DNA of 64,000 nucleotides from CAVXFL01 sp963761015 (GCA_963761015.1 CAVXFL010000006.1:1-64000); one strand, 5' to 3'. Counted from the stretch's first letter, positions 45,062-55,377 are shown. Translations and numbers: made by a program. Notes: generated by a model from the sequence alone, not told the origin.

Positions 45062-46786
45062 ATGCTGCAAAAACGCTGGGACAAGTCGCGGCTGCCGTCG
45101 CGGCACGTGACCGTGGGGCCGGACCGGGCGCCGCACCGCAGCTACTACTACGCGATGGGGCTCTCCGAGGACGAGATCGACCAGCCCTTCGTCGGCGTCG
45201 CCACCTGCTGGAACGAGGCCGCGCCCTGCAACATCGCGCTCTCGCGCCAGGCGCAGTCGGTGAAGCGCGGGGTGGCCGAGGCCGGCGGCACGCCGCGCGA
45301 GTTCACCACCATCACCGTCACCGACGGCATCGCCATGGGCCACCAGGGGATGAAATCCTCGCTGGTTTCGCGCGAGGTCATCGCGGATTCCGTCGAACTC
45401 ACGGTGCGCGGGCATTGCTACGACGCGCTGGTCGGGCTCGCCGGCTGCGACAAGTCGTTGCCCGGGATGATGATGGCCATGCTGCGGCTGAACGTCCCGA
45501 GCGTGTTCATGTACGGCGGCTCGATCCTGCCCGGCCGGTTCCAGAACCGCGACGTGACCGTGGTCGACGTGTTCGAGGCGGTCGGCCAGCACGCCGCCGG
45601 CAAGATGAGCGACGCCGAGCTGCACGAATTGGAATGCGTGGCCTGTCCCTCGGCCGGCGCCTGCGGCGGGCAGTTCACCGCGAACACGATGGCGATGGTG
45701 AGCGAGGCGATCGGGCTGGCGCTCCCCGGCTCGGCCGGCGCGCCGGCGCCCTACGAGGACCGCGACCGCTATGCCGTGGAATCCGGCCGCGCGGCGATGG
45801 CGCTGGTCGAGAGCGGGTTGCGCCCGCGCGACATCGTCACCCGCCGGGCGTTGGAGAACGCCGCGGTGCTGGTGGGCGCCACCGGCGGCTCGACCAACGC
45901 CGGCCTCCACTTGCCGGCGATGGCGCACGAGGCCGGCATCCGCTTCACGCTCGACGACGTGGTCGAGATCATGCGCCGCACCCCGTATATCGCCGACCTG
46001 AAGCCGGGCGGGAAATACGTGGCGCTGGACGTGCACCGGGTCGGCGGCATTCCGGTCGTGCTGAAGGCGCTGCTCGACGCCGGATTGCTGCACGGCGACT
46101 GCGTCACGGTCACCGGCAAGACGCTCGCCGAGAACCTGCAGGACGTGGTGTTCCCGCAGGATCAGGACGTGGTCTATCCGGTCAGCCGCGCGCTCTCGCC
46201 GACCGGGGGCGTGGTCGGGCTGAAGGGCAACCTCGCGCCGGATGGCGGCATCGTGAAGGTCGCCGGGATGAAGAACCGGCGGTTCGAGGGCACCGCGCTT
46301 TGCTTCGATTCCGAGGAGGAGGCGTTCCGCGCCGTGCAGGCGCGCGCCTACAAGGCGGGCGACGTGATCGTCATCCGCTACGAGGGGCCGAAGGGCGGCC
46401 CGGGGATGCGCGAGATGCTGTCCACCACCAGCGCGATCTACGGCCAGGGCATGGGCGAGGACGTCGCGCTGATCACCGACGGACGCTTCTCCGGCGCCAC
46501 GCGCGGCTTCTGCGTCGGCCATGTCGGGCCGGAGGCGGCGGTGGGCGGGCCGATCGCGCTGGTGCGCAACGGCGACCGCATCGTGATCGACGCGGATGCC
46601 GGCCGTATCGACGTGCTGCTCTCCGAGCAGGAACTGGCGGCGCGCCGCGCGGAATGGAAGCCGCGCAAGACCGACTACAACAGCGGCGCGCTGTGGAAAT
46701 ACGCGCAACTGGTGGGCCCGGCCCATCTGGGCGCCCTGACCCATCCCGGCGCCGAGGCGGAAACCCACTGCTACGCGGATATATAG
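45062..46786 (+). CDS. ilvD: Dihydroxy-acid dehydratase
   Basis: 574-residue Fe-S enzyme of branched-chain amino-acid synthesis (EC 4.2.1.9). The cluster ligands are Cys49 (VGVATCWNEA), Cys129 (GLAGCDKSLPG) and Cys201 (PSAGACGGQFTAN). Other family parts: TDGIAMGHQGMKSSL and ITDGRFSGATRGFCVGHVGP. Intact, full length. A perfect 11-base-arm hairpin with GAAA loop lies just after the stop (46791-46816), but it has no T run. Confidence 0.95.
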   Translation: MLQKRWDKSRLPSRHVTVGPDRAPHRSYYYAMGLSEDEIDQPFVGVATCWNEAAPCNIALSRQAQSVKRGVAEAGGTPREFTTITVTDGIAMGHQGMKSSLVSREVIADSVELTVRGHCYDALVGLAGCDKSLPGMMMAMLRLNVPSVFMYGGSILPGRFQNRDVTVVDVFEAVGQHAAGKMSDAELHELECVACPSAGACGGQFTANTMAMVSEAIGLALPGSAGAPAPYEDRDRYAVESGRAAMALVESGLRPRDIVTRRALENAAVLVGATGGSTNAGLHLPAMAHEAGIRFTLDDVVEIMRRTPYIADLKPGGKYVALDVHRVGGIPVVLKALLDAGLLHGDCVTVTGKTLAENLQDVVFPQDQDVVYPVSRALSPTGGVVGLKGNLAPDGGIVKVAGMKNRRFEGTALCFDSEEEAFRAVQARAYKAGDVIVIRYEGPKGGPGMREMLSTTSAIYGQGMGEDVALITDGRFSGATRGFCVGHVGPEAAVGGPIALVRNGDRIVIDADAGRIDVLLSEQELAARRAEWKPRKTDYNSGALWKYAQLVGPAHLGALTHPGAEAETHCYADI

Positions 46787-46790
46787 GGCA

Positions 46791-46816
46791 ATCACCCCGG
46801 CGAAAGCCGGGGTGAT
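46791..46816. repeat. Interspersed hairpin (GAAA loop)
   Basis: Perfect inverted arms of 11 bases around GAAA: ATCACCCCGGC and GCCGGGGTGAT. The same core occurs near 39816 and 53252, so it is a repeat family rather than a specific terminator. Confidence 0.75.
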
Positions 46817-46858
46817 ACCAGACGAGCAAGGTCCGCCCTGGACCGAAAGGCAAATCGG

Positions 46859-47179
46859 ATGCCGAGCGTCGGACTGAAGCCGCCGGATGAGCTGAACAAG
46901 CCCGGCAACGCGCAATTCTACTTCAAACTGCTTTACGACGAACCGTTCGGCGGGGTGGAGCTGCAGAACATCACATCCCGCCTGCAGTTGCTTCGCCTGC
47001 AATACGCGCGCCTTGCAGCTGGCGTGGAGCCGGAAGAATTGGCTTCACGGTTGCGGCGATTTCATACCGAATTTGCCCGCGCTTGCGCCTCGGGAGCAAT
47101 CATTCCACGGCGGATCGCCGAGTTGGTCGACGACTTCGCCCGCAAGCGCGGCCGCGCCCGAGCCGCTGACTCGGGCTGA
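46859..47179 (+). CDS. Hypothetical protein
   Basis: 106 residues, between ilvD and gabD on the same strand. MPSVGLKPPDELNKPGNAQF and YFKLLYDEPFGGVELQNITS, then ARLAAGVEPEELASRLRRFH. Predominantly helical and charged, no signal peptide, no cysteine cluster. I do not recognise it. An AAAGG sits about 10 bases before the ATG. Confidence 0.55.
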   Translation: MPSVGLKPPDELNKPGNAQFYFKLLYDEPFGGVELQNITSRLQLLRLQYARLAAGVEPEELASRLRRFHTEFARACASGAIIPRRIAELVDDFARKRGRARAADSG

Positions 47180-47231
47180 CATCGGCGCGTCGGCCGCCCA
47201 TCTGCTTGGCAGTGACAGAGGAGGAACCGCC

Positions 47232-48712
47232 ATGCTGAATCCCGCCACGAAGCTGCCGCTGAAGGACCCCAGCCTGTTCCGCCAAGCCTGCCATGTCGGC
47301 GGGAAATGGATCGAGGCCGATAGCGGCAAGACCGTCCCGGTGAAGAACCCCGCGACCGGCGAGGTGATCGGCGAGGTGCCGGCGCTCGGCGCCGCCGAGA
47401 CGCGCCGCGCCGTCGAGGCCGCCTACGCCGCCCAGCCGGCCTGGCGCGCGATGACCGCCATGGAGCGCGCCGGCCTGCTGCGCAAGCTCTACGCCCTGAT
47501 GATGGAGAACCAGGAAGACCTGGCCGTCATCATGACCGCCGAGCAGGGCAAGCCGCTCGCCGAGGCCCGCGGCGAGGTCGCCTATTCCGCCGGCTTCATC
47601 GAGTGGTTCGCCGAAGAGGGCAAGCGCGTCTACGGCGACACCATCCCGCAGCACCTGAAGGGCCGGCGCATCATCGTGCAGAAGGAGCCGGTCGGCGTGT
47701 TCGCCGCGGTGACGCCGTGGAATTTCCCGTCGGCCATGATCACCCGCAAGGCCGGGCCCGGCTGGGCGGCCGGCTGCACGGGCGTCATCAAGCCGGCGAG
47801 CCAGACGCCGTTCTCGGCGCTCGCCCTGGCCGTGCTCGCCGAGCGCGCCGGCTTTCCCGCTGGCGTGTGCAACATCGTCACCGGGCCCGCCAGTGAGGTC
47901 GGCAGCGAACTCACCTCCAACCCGATGGTGCGGAAATTCTCCTTCACCGGCTCGACCGAGATCGGGGCAAAGTTGCTCGCCCAGTGCGCGGCAACGGTGA
48001 AGAAGGTGAGCATGGAACTGGGCGGCAACGCGCCGTTCATCGTGTTCGACGACGCCGACCTGGAGGAGGCGGTGAAGGGCGCGATGATGAGCAAGTACCG
48101 CAACACCGGCCAGACCTGCGTCTGCGCCAACCGGCTGCTCGTGCAGGACGGCATCTACGACGCCTTCACCGCGAAGCTGAAGGAGGCAGTGGCCAAGATG
48201 AAGGTCGGCAACGGCCTGGAGGACAGGCGTCACGCAGGGACCGCTGATCAACGCCGACGCGGTGAAGAAGGTCGAGGAGCACGTCGCCGACGCGGTGAAG
48301 CGCGGCGCGAAAGTGGCTGATCGGCGGCAAGCGCCATGCGCTCGGCGGCACGTTCTTCGAGCCGACCGTCCTGACCGACGTGCCGCAGTGAAGCGGTGAT
48401 CTTCCGCGACGAAACCTTCGGCCCGGTGGCGCCGCTGTTCCGCTTCGAGACCGAGGAGGAGGCGATCCAGCTCGCCAACGACACCGAATTCGGCCTCGCC
48501 TCCTATTTCTACACCCGCGATGTCGGCCGCGTGTTCCGGGTGGCCGAGGCGCTGGAATACGGCATCGTCGGCATCAACGAGGGCATCATCTCGACCGAAG
48601 TGGCGCCGTTCGGCGGCATGAAGAGTCGGGCCTCGGCCGCGAGGGCTCCAAGTACGGCATCGAGGAGTTCGTCGAGGTCAAGTATCTCTGCCTGGGCGGC
48701 ATCGGGAGCTGA
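47232..48712 (+). pseudogene. gabD: Succinate-semialdehyde dehydrogenase, several frameshifts
   Basis: NAD(P)-dependent aldehyde dehydrogenase closest to succinate-semialdehyde dehydrogenase. Excellent AGAGGAGGAACC before the ATG at 47232. Intact in the first 330 residues: VGVFAAVTPWNFPSAMITRK, FSFTGSTEIGAKLLAQCA, catalytic Glu in VSMELGGNAPFIVFDDADLE, catalytic Cys in NTGQTCVCANRLL. Four single-base changes follow at about 48222, 48313, 48386 and 48623; between them the correct frames read GPLINADAVKKVEEHVADAV, TFGPVAPLFRFETEEEAIQL and YGIEEFVEVKYLCLGGIGS. As written not functional; the pattern suggests sequencing indels. Confidence 0.88.
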
Positions 48713-48761
48713 GCGGATCGTCCCGCTTGGTTGGCGAGATGCCCTCAGGTGACAAGAACGA

Positions 48762-48799
48762 CTCCCCCTCCCCTTGCGGGAGGGGGTCGGGGGGAGGGG
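48762..48799. repeat. 38-bp inverted repeat, left
   Basis: Starts CTCCCCCTCCCCTTGCGGGA. It is the reverse complement of 49135-49172 with one mismatch in 38 bases. Also internally palindromic. The pair brackets the DUF559 gene. Confidence 0.85.
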
Positions 48800-49187
48800 T
48801 CGAAAAAAGCCGCTTGGTTCGCTTCGCCCGTGACATGCGTCAAAGCTCGACCCGCGCCGAACGAGTTCCTCTGGCGCAGGCTCCGGGCTTGGCAACTGGA
48901 TGGACTCAAATTCCGCCGCCAGGTCCCGATCGGCCCCTACATCGCCGATTTCTTTTGCCCGCCGGCTCGCTTGGTGATTGAGGTAGACGGGATGACGCAT
49001 GTCGGTCTCAACTCGATCGCCGCCGGGACGAGTGGATGCGGAGGCAAGGGCTTCGGGTGTTTCGCGTTTTCGACAACGATGTCCTGACCAACCTCGAGGG
49101 CGTGCTCGAGGCGATCGGCATGGCGACGGCCGAACCCCTCCCCCCGGCCCCCTCCCGCAAGGGGAGGGGGAGACGTTGCGAGCCCGA
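48800..49187 (+). pseudogene. DUF559 endonuclease-like protein, frameshifted
   Basis: Small protein of the DUF559 family, related to very-short-patch-repair and PD-(D/E)XK endonucleases. Joined frames give RFARDMRQSSTRAER, then LWRRLRAWQLDGLKFRRQVP, IGPYIADFFCPPARLVIEVD (Asp/Glu core), then RRRDEWMRRQGLRVFRVFDN and DVLTNLEGVLEAIG. The reading frame breaks near 48860 and again near 49000. The open frame also extends through the flanking repeats on each side (PPLAGGGRGEG and PLPPAPSRKGRGR). Core about 115 residues. Unusual in being bracketed by inverted repeats, unrelated to gabD and gor around it. Confidence 0.8.
49135..49172. repeat. 38-bp inverted repeat, right
   Basis: Inverted counterpart of 48762-48799, 37 of 38 positions matching. 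It encodes the C-terminal PLPPAPSRKGRG of the DUF559 frame. Confidence 0.85.
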
Positions 49188-49199
49188 GAGGTTTGCGCA

Positions 49200-50584
49200 A
49201 TGAGCGGCGCTGGTTACGATTTCGACCTGTTCGTGATCGGCGGCGGCTCGGGCGGGCGTGCGGTGCGGCCGCATCGCCGCGGTCACGGCGCGCGCGTGGC
49301 GGTCGCGGAGGAGCGGTTCTGGGGCGGAACCTGCGTCAATGTCGGCTGCGTGCCGAAAAAACTGCTGGTCCAGGCCGCCGAGTACGGCGCCTGGGCCGAC
49401 GATGCGCGCGGCTTCGGCTGGAGCATCGATAAGCGCGGCCACGACTGGGCGGCGCTGATCGCCGCGAAGGACAGCGAGATCGGCCGGCTGAACGCGGTCT
49501 ACCGCAAGCTGCTCGACGGTGCCGGCGCCGCCATCTTCGACGCCCATGCCAGCTTCATCGACCCGCATACGCTCGACGTCGGCGGCCGGCGCGTCACCGC
49601 CGAGCGCATCGTCATCGCCACCGGGGGTCATCCGCAGCGCCCGGCGATTCCCGGCGCGGAACTCGGCATCGTCTCCGACGACGCGTTCTTCCTCCCCGAA
49701 CTGCCGAAGCGCATCGTGATCCATGGCGGCGGCTACATCGCCGTCGAGTTCGCCGGCATCTTCCGCGGGCTCGGCGCCGAGGTCGACCTGGTGTTCCGCC
49801 AACCCCTGCCGTTGCGCGGCTTCGACCTGGATCTGCGCGAGGCGGTCGCCGAGGCATTGGAGGCGCAGGGCGTCCGGCTGCGCGCCAACACCACGATCAC
49901 CGACATTGTCCCCCAGGGCGAGGCGCGCCGGGTCAAGCTCGCCGACGGCACGCGGCTCGATTGCGGACCTCGTCTTCTTCGCCATCGGCCGGCGGCCGAA
50001 CGTGGCCGGGCTCGGCCTCGACAGCGCCGGCGTGGCGCTCGACGCATTCGGCGCCATCCCGGTCGATGCCGAGATGCGCACCGGCCAGAAGCACATCTAC
50101 GCCATCGGCGACGTGACCGATCGGCTGAACCTGACCCCGGTGGCCACGGCCGAGGGCCATGCCCTGGCGGAGCGGCTGTTCGGCCCCGGTCCGCGGATCT
50201 GGAATTTCCAGCAGGTGCCGACGGCAGTGTTTTCCGCCCCGCCACTCGCCACCGTGGGCCTCACCGAGGAACAGGCGGCGGAGCGTGGCCCCGTCGACGT
50301 CTACGTCGCCCACTTCAAGCCGATGCGGCACAACCTCAGCGGCCGGAACCGCCGCACGTTGATGAAGGTCGTGGTCGATCAGCCGACCCAGCGCGTGCTT
50401 GGCGTGCACATGCTGGGCGACGACGCGCCGGAGGTGGTGCAGGGATTCGCGGTCGCGCTGACCTGCGGCGCCACCAAGGCCGATTTCGACCGCACCGTCG
50501 GGCATTCACCCGACCGCGGCGGAGGAGTTCGTCACCATGCGCACGCGCACCCGCGTTGCTGGGATCGCGCGAGCGGCGGAGTAG
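49200..50584 (+). pseudogene. gor: Glutathione-disulfide reductase, several frameshifts
   Basis: FAD/NADPH disulfide reductase (EC 1.8.1.7), about 460 residues if joined. ATG at 49200. FAD loop FDLFVIGGGSGG, redox pair in GGTCVNVGCVPKKLL, NADP-binding IVIHGGGYIAVEFAGIFRGL, FAD-binding HIYAIGDVTDRLNLTPVATA, and the interface motif of glutathione reductase with the catalytic His (reads HPTAAEEFVTM in a corrected frame). Frame breaks occur near 49252 and 49280 (compensating), 49965 and 50510. The C-terminal His motif and CVNVGC fit glutathione reductase better than lipoamide dehydrogenase. Confidence 0.85.
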
Positions 50585-50650
50585 CCATTCGGGCGCATTC
50601 GTGAATAATCGCCGTGCGCCGCTATAGGCCGCGCGCTGGAGTGATTGTCG

Positions 50651-52048
50651 ATGATTTCCCACCCGACCCCGGCCGCCTGGAGCCCGGATAGCTGGCGCAG
50701 CCGCCCGATCCGCCAGGTTCCGGCCTATCCCGACGCCGAGCGGCTGGCCGAGGCGGAGGCGCGGCTGCGGGGCTATCCGCCCCTCGTCTTTGCCGGCGAG
50801 GCAAGGCGGCTGCGCGCGGCACTCGCGCAGGCTGCCGAGGGCCATGCCTTCGTCCTGCAAGGCGGCGACTGCGCCGAAAGCTTTGCCGATTTCACCGCCA
50901 ACATCATCCGCGACACGTTCCGCGTGCTGCTGCAAATGGCCGTCGTGCTGACCTTCGGCGCCCGCGTGCCGGTCGTGAAACTCGGCCGCATCGCCGGGCA
51001 GTTCGCCAAGCCGCGCAGCTCCGATACCGAAACCCCAACGGCGTCACGCTGCCGAGCTATCGCGGCGACATCGTCAACGGCCCGGATTTTTCCCCCGAGG
51101 CGCGCATCCCCGACCCGGCGCGGATGGAGCGCGCGTATTTCCAGTGCGCCGGCACGCTCAACCTGCTGCGCGCCTTCGCCGGCGGCGGCTATGCCGACCT
51201 GCACGAGGTGCATCGCTGGAACCTCGATTTCGTCGCACCGCTCGCCGCTCGCCGAGCGCTACCAGGATCTCGCCTCGCGCATCGACGAGACATTGGGCTT
51301 CATGGCGGCCTGCGGCATGACCAGCGAAACCACGCCGCAGATCCGCGAGACCGAGTTCTACACCAGCCACGAGGCGCTGCTGCTGCCGTACGAGCAGGCG
51401 CTCACGCGCGTCGATTCCACCTCGGGCGACTGGTATGCGTGTTCCGCGCATTTCCTCTGGATCGGCGACCGCACCCGCCAGCCGGACGGCGCGCATGTCG
51501 AGTTCCTGCGCGGCGTGAAGAACCCGATCGGCATCAAGGTCGGGCCGAGCATGGACGCCGACGAACTGGTGCGGCTCACCGAAATCCTGAACCCGGAGAA
51601 CCGGCCGGGGCGGCTGACCTTGATCAGCCGCATGGGGGCGGAAAAGGTGCCGGGGCGGCTGCCGCCGCTGCTGCGCGCGGTGAAGCGCGCCGGACGCTCG
51701 GTGGTGTGGCTGTGCGACCCGATGCACGGCAATACCGTTTCCACCTCGGCGCAGGTGAAGACGCGCAGCTTCGACGCCATCCTGGCCGAGGTGCGCGGCT
51801 TCTTCGACGCCCATGCGGCGGAAGACACCTGGGGCGGCGGCGTGCATGTGGAAATGACCGGCCAGGACGTGACGGAATGCACCGGCGGCGCGCACCGCCT
51901 GACCGAGGACGATCTCGGCGCGCGCTACGAGACGTTCTGCGATCCGCGGCTGAACGCCGAACAGTCGCTGGAGCTGGCGTTCCTGGTCGCGGAGGAGCTG
52001 AAGACGCGGCGGAACGGCGCGCCCGCGCCGGCCGTGGCGGCGCAGTGA
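50651..52048 (+). pseudogene. aroG: Class II DAHP synthase, compensated frameshifts
   Basis: Class II (plant-type) 3-deoxy-7-phosphoheptulonate synthase, first step of the shikimate pathway (EC 2.5.1.54). Intact frame overall, 465 codons, but residues between about 51025 and 51250 are in the wrong frame; the other frame there reads MERAYFQCAGTLNLLRAFAG. So two indels compensate. Key parts outside: VLQGGDCAESFADFTANIIR, GIKVGPSMDADELVRLTEIL, GRSVVWLCDPMHGNTVSTSA, and GGGVHVEMTGQDVTECTGGA. Start ATG 50651. Its TGA overlaps the GTG of pncB (GTGA). Confidence 0.9.
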
Positions 52049-53232
52049 GCGCGCCCGGCCCGGGCCGGGATGGGGCGCCCCACGCGGCCGCTCTGGACGA
52101 TTCCGAACTGATCGCCGCGCGCACGGACGCCTACTTCAACCGCACGCGCCGGATCGTGCAGCGCTTCGGCGACAAGCGCGTCACCTACGCGCTGTTCCTG
52201 CGCCGTCCCGTAATCTCCGCCCCGCGCCTGATGATGGACTGGCTGCGCGCGGTTGCCGCTTCCCGCGCCACCCGCTTCGACATCGACCTGCGCTTCGCCG
52301 AGGGCAGCTGGGTCGGCGCCGGCGAGCCGATCGTGTATCTCTCCGGCAGCTTCGCCCAGCTCGTCGATCTCGAAACAATTCTGCTGCAAAAATCGGGCCG
52401 GTCTGCGTCGCCGCGCACAACGCCTATCAGATGTGCCTCGCGCTGCCGAAGGTGGCGTTCCTCGCCATGGAGGCGCGGCACTGCGCGGGGGCCGAGATGC
52501 AGGAGCAGATGGCCTACGCCGCCTCGGTCGGCAGCGAGGCGGCGCGGCGCGAGGGCGCGGTCGGCTTCGTGGGCAACGCCACCGACGCGACGGCGCACTG
52601 GTTCGGCGTGGCGCGCGGTTTGGGCACCATGCCGCACGCGCTGATCGGCTACGCCGGCTCAACGGTGCGCGCGGCGGAGATGTTCCGCGAGACGTTCCCC
52701 GACGAGAACCTGACGGTGCTGGTCGATTACTTCGGCCGCGAGATCACCGATTCGCTGGAGGTCTGCCGCCGCTTCCCCGAACTGGCCGAAGCGGGGCGGC
52801 TCGCGGTGCGGATCGACACGCACGGCGCGCGCTTCATCGAGGGGCTCGATCCGGGCGAGAGCTACGGGGTGCTGGAGAAGCACGCCCCCGGCGCGATCCG
52901 CCGCTACCGCAGCGACGCGGAGCTGCGCTATCTGATCGGCACCGGCGTATCGGCGGCGGCGATCTGGCGCGTGCGCGACGCGCTGGACGAGGCCGGCTTC
53001 CCGCGCGTGCGCATCGTCGCCTCCTCCGGCTTTTCCCCCGACAAGTGCCGCGTGATGGCGGACACCAACGCGCCGATCGACGTGGTCGGCACCGGCAGCT
53101 TCATCCCGGAGAACTGGACGCGAGACGTACGCGACGGCCGACGTTGTCGAGTACGACGGGGTTGCGATGGTAAAGGTCGGGCGCGAGTTTTTGTTACGGA
53201 AGAACGGGGAGCGGCGAAGGGCAGTTAGCTAA
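52045..53232 (+). pseudogene. pncB: Nicotinate phosphoribosyltransferase, frameshifted
   Basis: NAD salvage enzyme converting nicotinate and PRPP to nicotinate mononucleotide (EC 6.3.4.21), about 395 residues if joined. GTG start overlapping aroG. N-terminal YFNRTRRIVQRFGDKRVTYA; frame break near 52400; second frame has MCLALPKVAFLAMEARHCAG, GTMPHALIGYAGST, RIDTHGARFIEGLDPGES and SGFSPDKCRVMADTNAPIDV. A second break near 53120 restores ETYATADVVEYDGVAMVKVG and the TAA at 53232. The functional set of motifs is complete. Confidence 0.88.
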
Positions 53233-53469
53233 CGTCGCCGCGAAATGTCCCACCCCGGCGAAAGCCGGAGTCCACGGCGCCGCAACTGTGGCGGGCCAGA
53301 GCGGTTTCAGCTTGACGGGAAACCCCCACAAAGTCCGTCATTGCCGGGCTTGACCCGGCAATCCCGTGCGGCCCCGAGATGGCCGGATAAAGTCCGGCCA
53401 TGACAAAGGGGCAGCGCGATTCCAGCCGGCCGGAAACCGCTCTAGTGGACCCCGGACCCGGAATGGCGT
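53233..53469. repeat. Interspersed hairpins between pncB and LLM gene
   Basis: Contains the hairpin core CCCCGGCGAAAGCCGG at about 53252, then about 53335-53402 a longer palindromic unit running from CGTCATTGCCGGGCTTGACC to GTCCGGCCATGAC. The second is related to the tandem units at 59694-59902. No gene. Confidence 0.7.
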
Positions 53470-54564
53470 CTACTCCGCCGCCTTCGCCGGCCGGCCCCAA
53501 CTCTTCAGCACCGGCAGCACCTCCTTGGCGAACAGCCGCATCGACGCCTCGGCTTTCGGGTACGGAATGCCGCCGAAGCGGAAGCTGGCGTTCAGCTCGA
53601 ACGCGCCGACCACCGCGCGGCGCTTTTCCAGTTCGCGCAGTATCCGATCCGGCGTGCCCCAGACGGCGGCCTGCATGAAGCCGGCCACCGCGCCCTCGAG
53701 CCCGGCCTGGCGGGCGATCTCCGCCTTCTGCGCATAGGCGTCGTAGCCCTTCACGGTGGCGAAATGATCGCCCAGGAACTCGTAGTGGTGGAAGTTGCTT
53801 TCCACGAACTTGCCCATGTGCCGGCGCGCGAGCGTCTCCGCCTCGTCCAGGCTCGGCGCGCAGATGGCGAAGTCGGTGATCATCATCGCCGGCGCGTCGG
53901 TGCCGTGATACTTGCGGAACAGTTCGCGGTTGCGTTCGATGGCGGGCAGGCGCATGTGCCAGGGGCGATCGGAAAACATCACCATGTGCGCGCCGAGCCG
54001 CGCCGCCGAATCCACCGAATCCTCGCTCGACGCGACCGCGTAGATCCGCCCCGCGAAATCGTGCTTCGGGCGCGGGCGGATTTCGATGCGCGGCTGGCGG
54101 TAATGCGGCCCCTCGCCCTCCATCCAGCCGGTACGCAGCGCGTTCGCGATCATCGGCGCCGCCTCGTCGAAGCGCGCGCGGCTCTCGTCCATGCTGCCGC
54201 GGAACGCCGCGAATTCGCGCCGCGCCAGGCCGCGCCCGAGCCCGAGCCGCAGCCGGCCCTTGCACAGAAGATCGAGCACGGAGGCCTGCTCGGCGACGCG
54301 CAACGGGTCGTGCCAGGGCACGATCACGGCCGCCGTGCCGAGGTCGATATCGGGACATACGCCGGCCAGATAGCTCAATATCTGAAGGTTGTCGGGGCAG
54401 AACGAATAGTCGAAGAAATGGTGCTCGGCCGACCAGATCACGTCGAAGCCGAGGCCGGGCGCCTGCCGCGCCAGCCGGAGATCCTCGTCCCAGACCTGCT
54501 CGTCATCGATATTCTGCCAGCCGTAGCTGGCGAAAATCATCATCAGGCCTACGTCCATCGCCAC
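53470..54564 (-). CDS. LLM-class flavin-dependent monooxygenase
   Basis: 364-residue luciferase-like enzyme. It begins MAMDVGLMMIFASYGWQNID, then SAEHHFFDYSFCPDNLQIL, typical of the alkanal-type group with the ExHF motif. GGAGG lies five bases before the first ATG; comparison with the remnant at 11687 suggests the second ATG (54558) could also be used. Body segments: DLGTAAVIVPWHDPLRVAEQ, GRLRLGLGRGLARREFAAFR, SDRPWHMRLPAIERNRELFR. Flavin from a partner reductase, substrate unknown. Convergent with pncB. Confidence 0.88.
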   Translation of the reverse strand: MAMDVGLMMIFASYGWQNIDDEQVWDEDLRLARQAPGLGFDVIWSAEHHFFDYSFCPDNLQILSYLAGVCPDIDLGTAAVIVPWHDPLRVAEQASVLDLLCKGRLRLGLGRGLARREFAAFRGSMDESRARFDEAAPMIANALRTGWMEGEGPHYRQPRIEIRPRPKHDFAGRIYAVASSEDSVDSAARLGAHMVMFSDRPWHMRLPAIERNRELFRKYHGTDAPAMMITDFAICAPSLDEAETLARRHMGKFVESNFHHYEFLGDHFATVKGYDAYAQKAEIARQAGLEGAVAGFMQAAVWGTPDRILRELEKRRAVVGAFELNASFRFGGIPYPKAEASMRLFAKEVLPVLKSWGRPAKAAE

Positions 54565-54684
54565 CTCCGAGCCGGGCGCCGGGCGCCGGCACCCGCTGCG
54601 TTCCCCGCCGATTTCCTCGGTGCCATGCTAGGTTCGCGCGCGGGATTGTCGCAATAGATCGCAAACCGGCCGCGATCCGATGCC

Positions 54685-55260
54685 TCACACATCGCCGCCC
54701 TGCCGCTTCGCCATCCGGTTCGCCTGCGCGGCGTAGTAGAAGAACGACTCCGCCGAGCCGAGCGCCTCGCCGCGCGCCAGCCGATAGAGGCCGAACAGGA
54801 TCAACAAGGTGGCGATCCTCGGGCGGCCCATCAGCGCGTAAATCCGGAACGCCATCCAGAAATTCTCGCTCGCGGTGCCCAGGATCTTGCCGCGCGCCAC
54901 CTGAAGCCCGCCGAGCCCGACCAGCCCGGCGGCGGCGACCGAAAGCGGCGGCATCGCGGCCAGCCGGCCCGCGTATCGCCGCGATCGCGGCACCACCGGG
55001 GCGGCCGCCACCGCTTCCAGCACGGCGTGCTCCCGGGCGGCGCGCAGCAGCGCATCCAGGGCGCCCGCGTACTCGATCAGCAGGCTGGCGGTGCGGGGAT
55101 TGGCCTTGACCGCGCGCACGCCCGCCAACCGCCCGAGCCGCGCGGCGAGATCGGTGAAGAAGGCGGCCTCGCCCCGCCGCGCGTGCAAGCGCAGGCGAAT
55201 CCGGCCAGGAAGCTGGTGCACGACCTCCGCTTGCGGCGGCGGAATGGACGTTTCCGGCAT
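54685..55260 (-). CDS. HMA-like domain protein
   Basis: 191 residues. N-terminal half resembles an HMA (heavy-metal-associated) ferredoxin fold without the Cys pair: VVHQLPGRIRLRLHA, FFTDLAARLGRLAGVRAVKA and ASLLIEYAGALDALLRAARE. A hydrophobic stretch follows (LAAMPPLSVAAAGLVGLGGL) and the C-terminal quarter has SENFWMAFRIYALMGRPRIA and FFYYAAQANRMAKRQGGDV. Such proteins co-occur with DUF5132 and P-type ATPases in many proteobacteria. Start ATG 55260 by alignment with the HMA opening. It is divergent from 55378, with 117 bases between. Confidence 0.7.
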   Translation of the reverse strand: MPETSIPPPQAEVVHQLPGRIRLRLHARRGEAAFFTDLAARLGRLAGVRAVKANPRTASLLIEYAGALDALLRAAREHAVLEAVAAAPVVPRSRRYAGRLAAMPPLSVAAAGLVGLGGLQVARGKILGTASENFWMAFRIYALMGRPRIATLLILFGLYRLARGEALGSAESFFYYAAQANRMAKRQGGDV

Positions 55261-55377
55261 GGCTGAGTACCCTCGGTTTGTGCTCTGCTGCGCCGCGGCC
55301 GATCGCCGGATGGGCACCGACGGCTCGGCGTCCAGACGGCATGGCGGCACAGTGTCAGATCCTCGGGAGGGTTTCCA

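Noticed and set aside
46791..46816. Hairpin after ilvD as an intrinsic terminator
   Set aside because: No T run follows, and the same hairpin core recurs elsewhere between genes, so it is a dispersed repeat.
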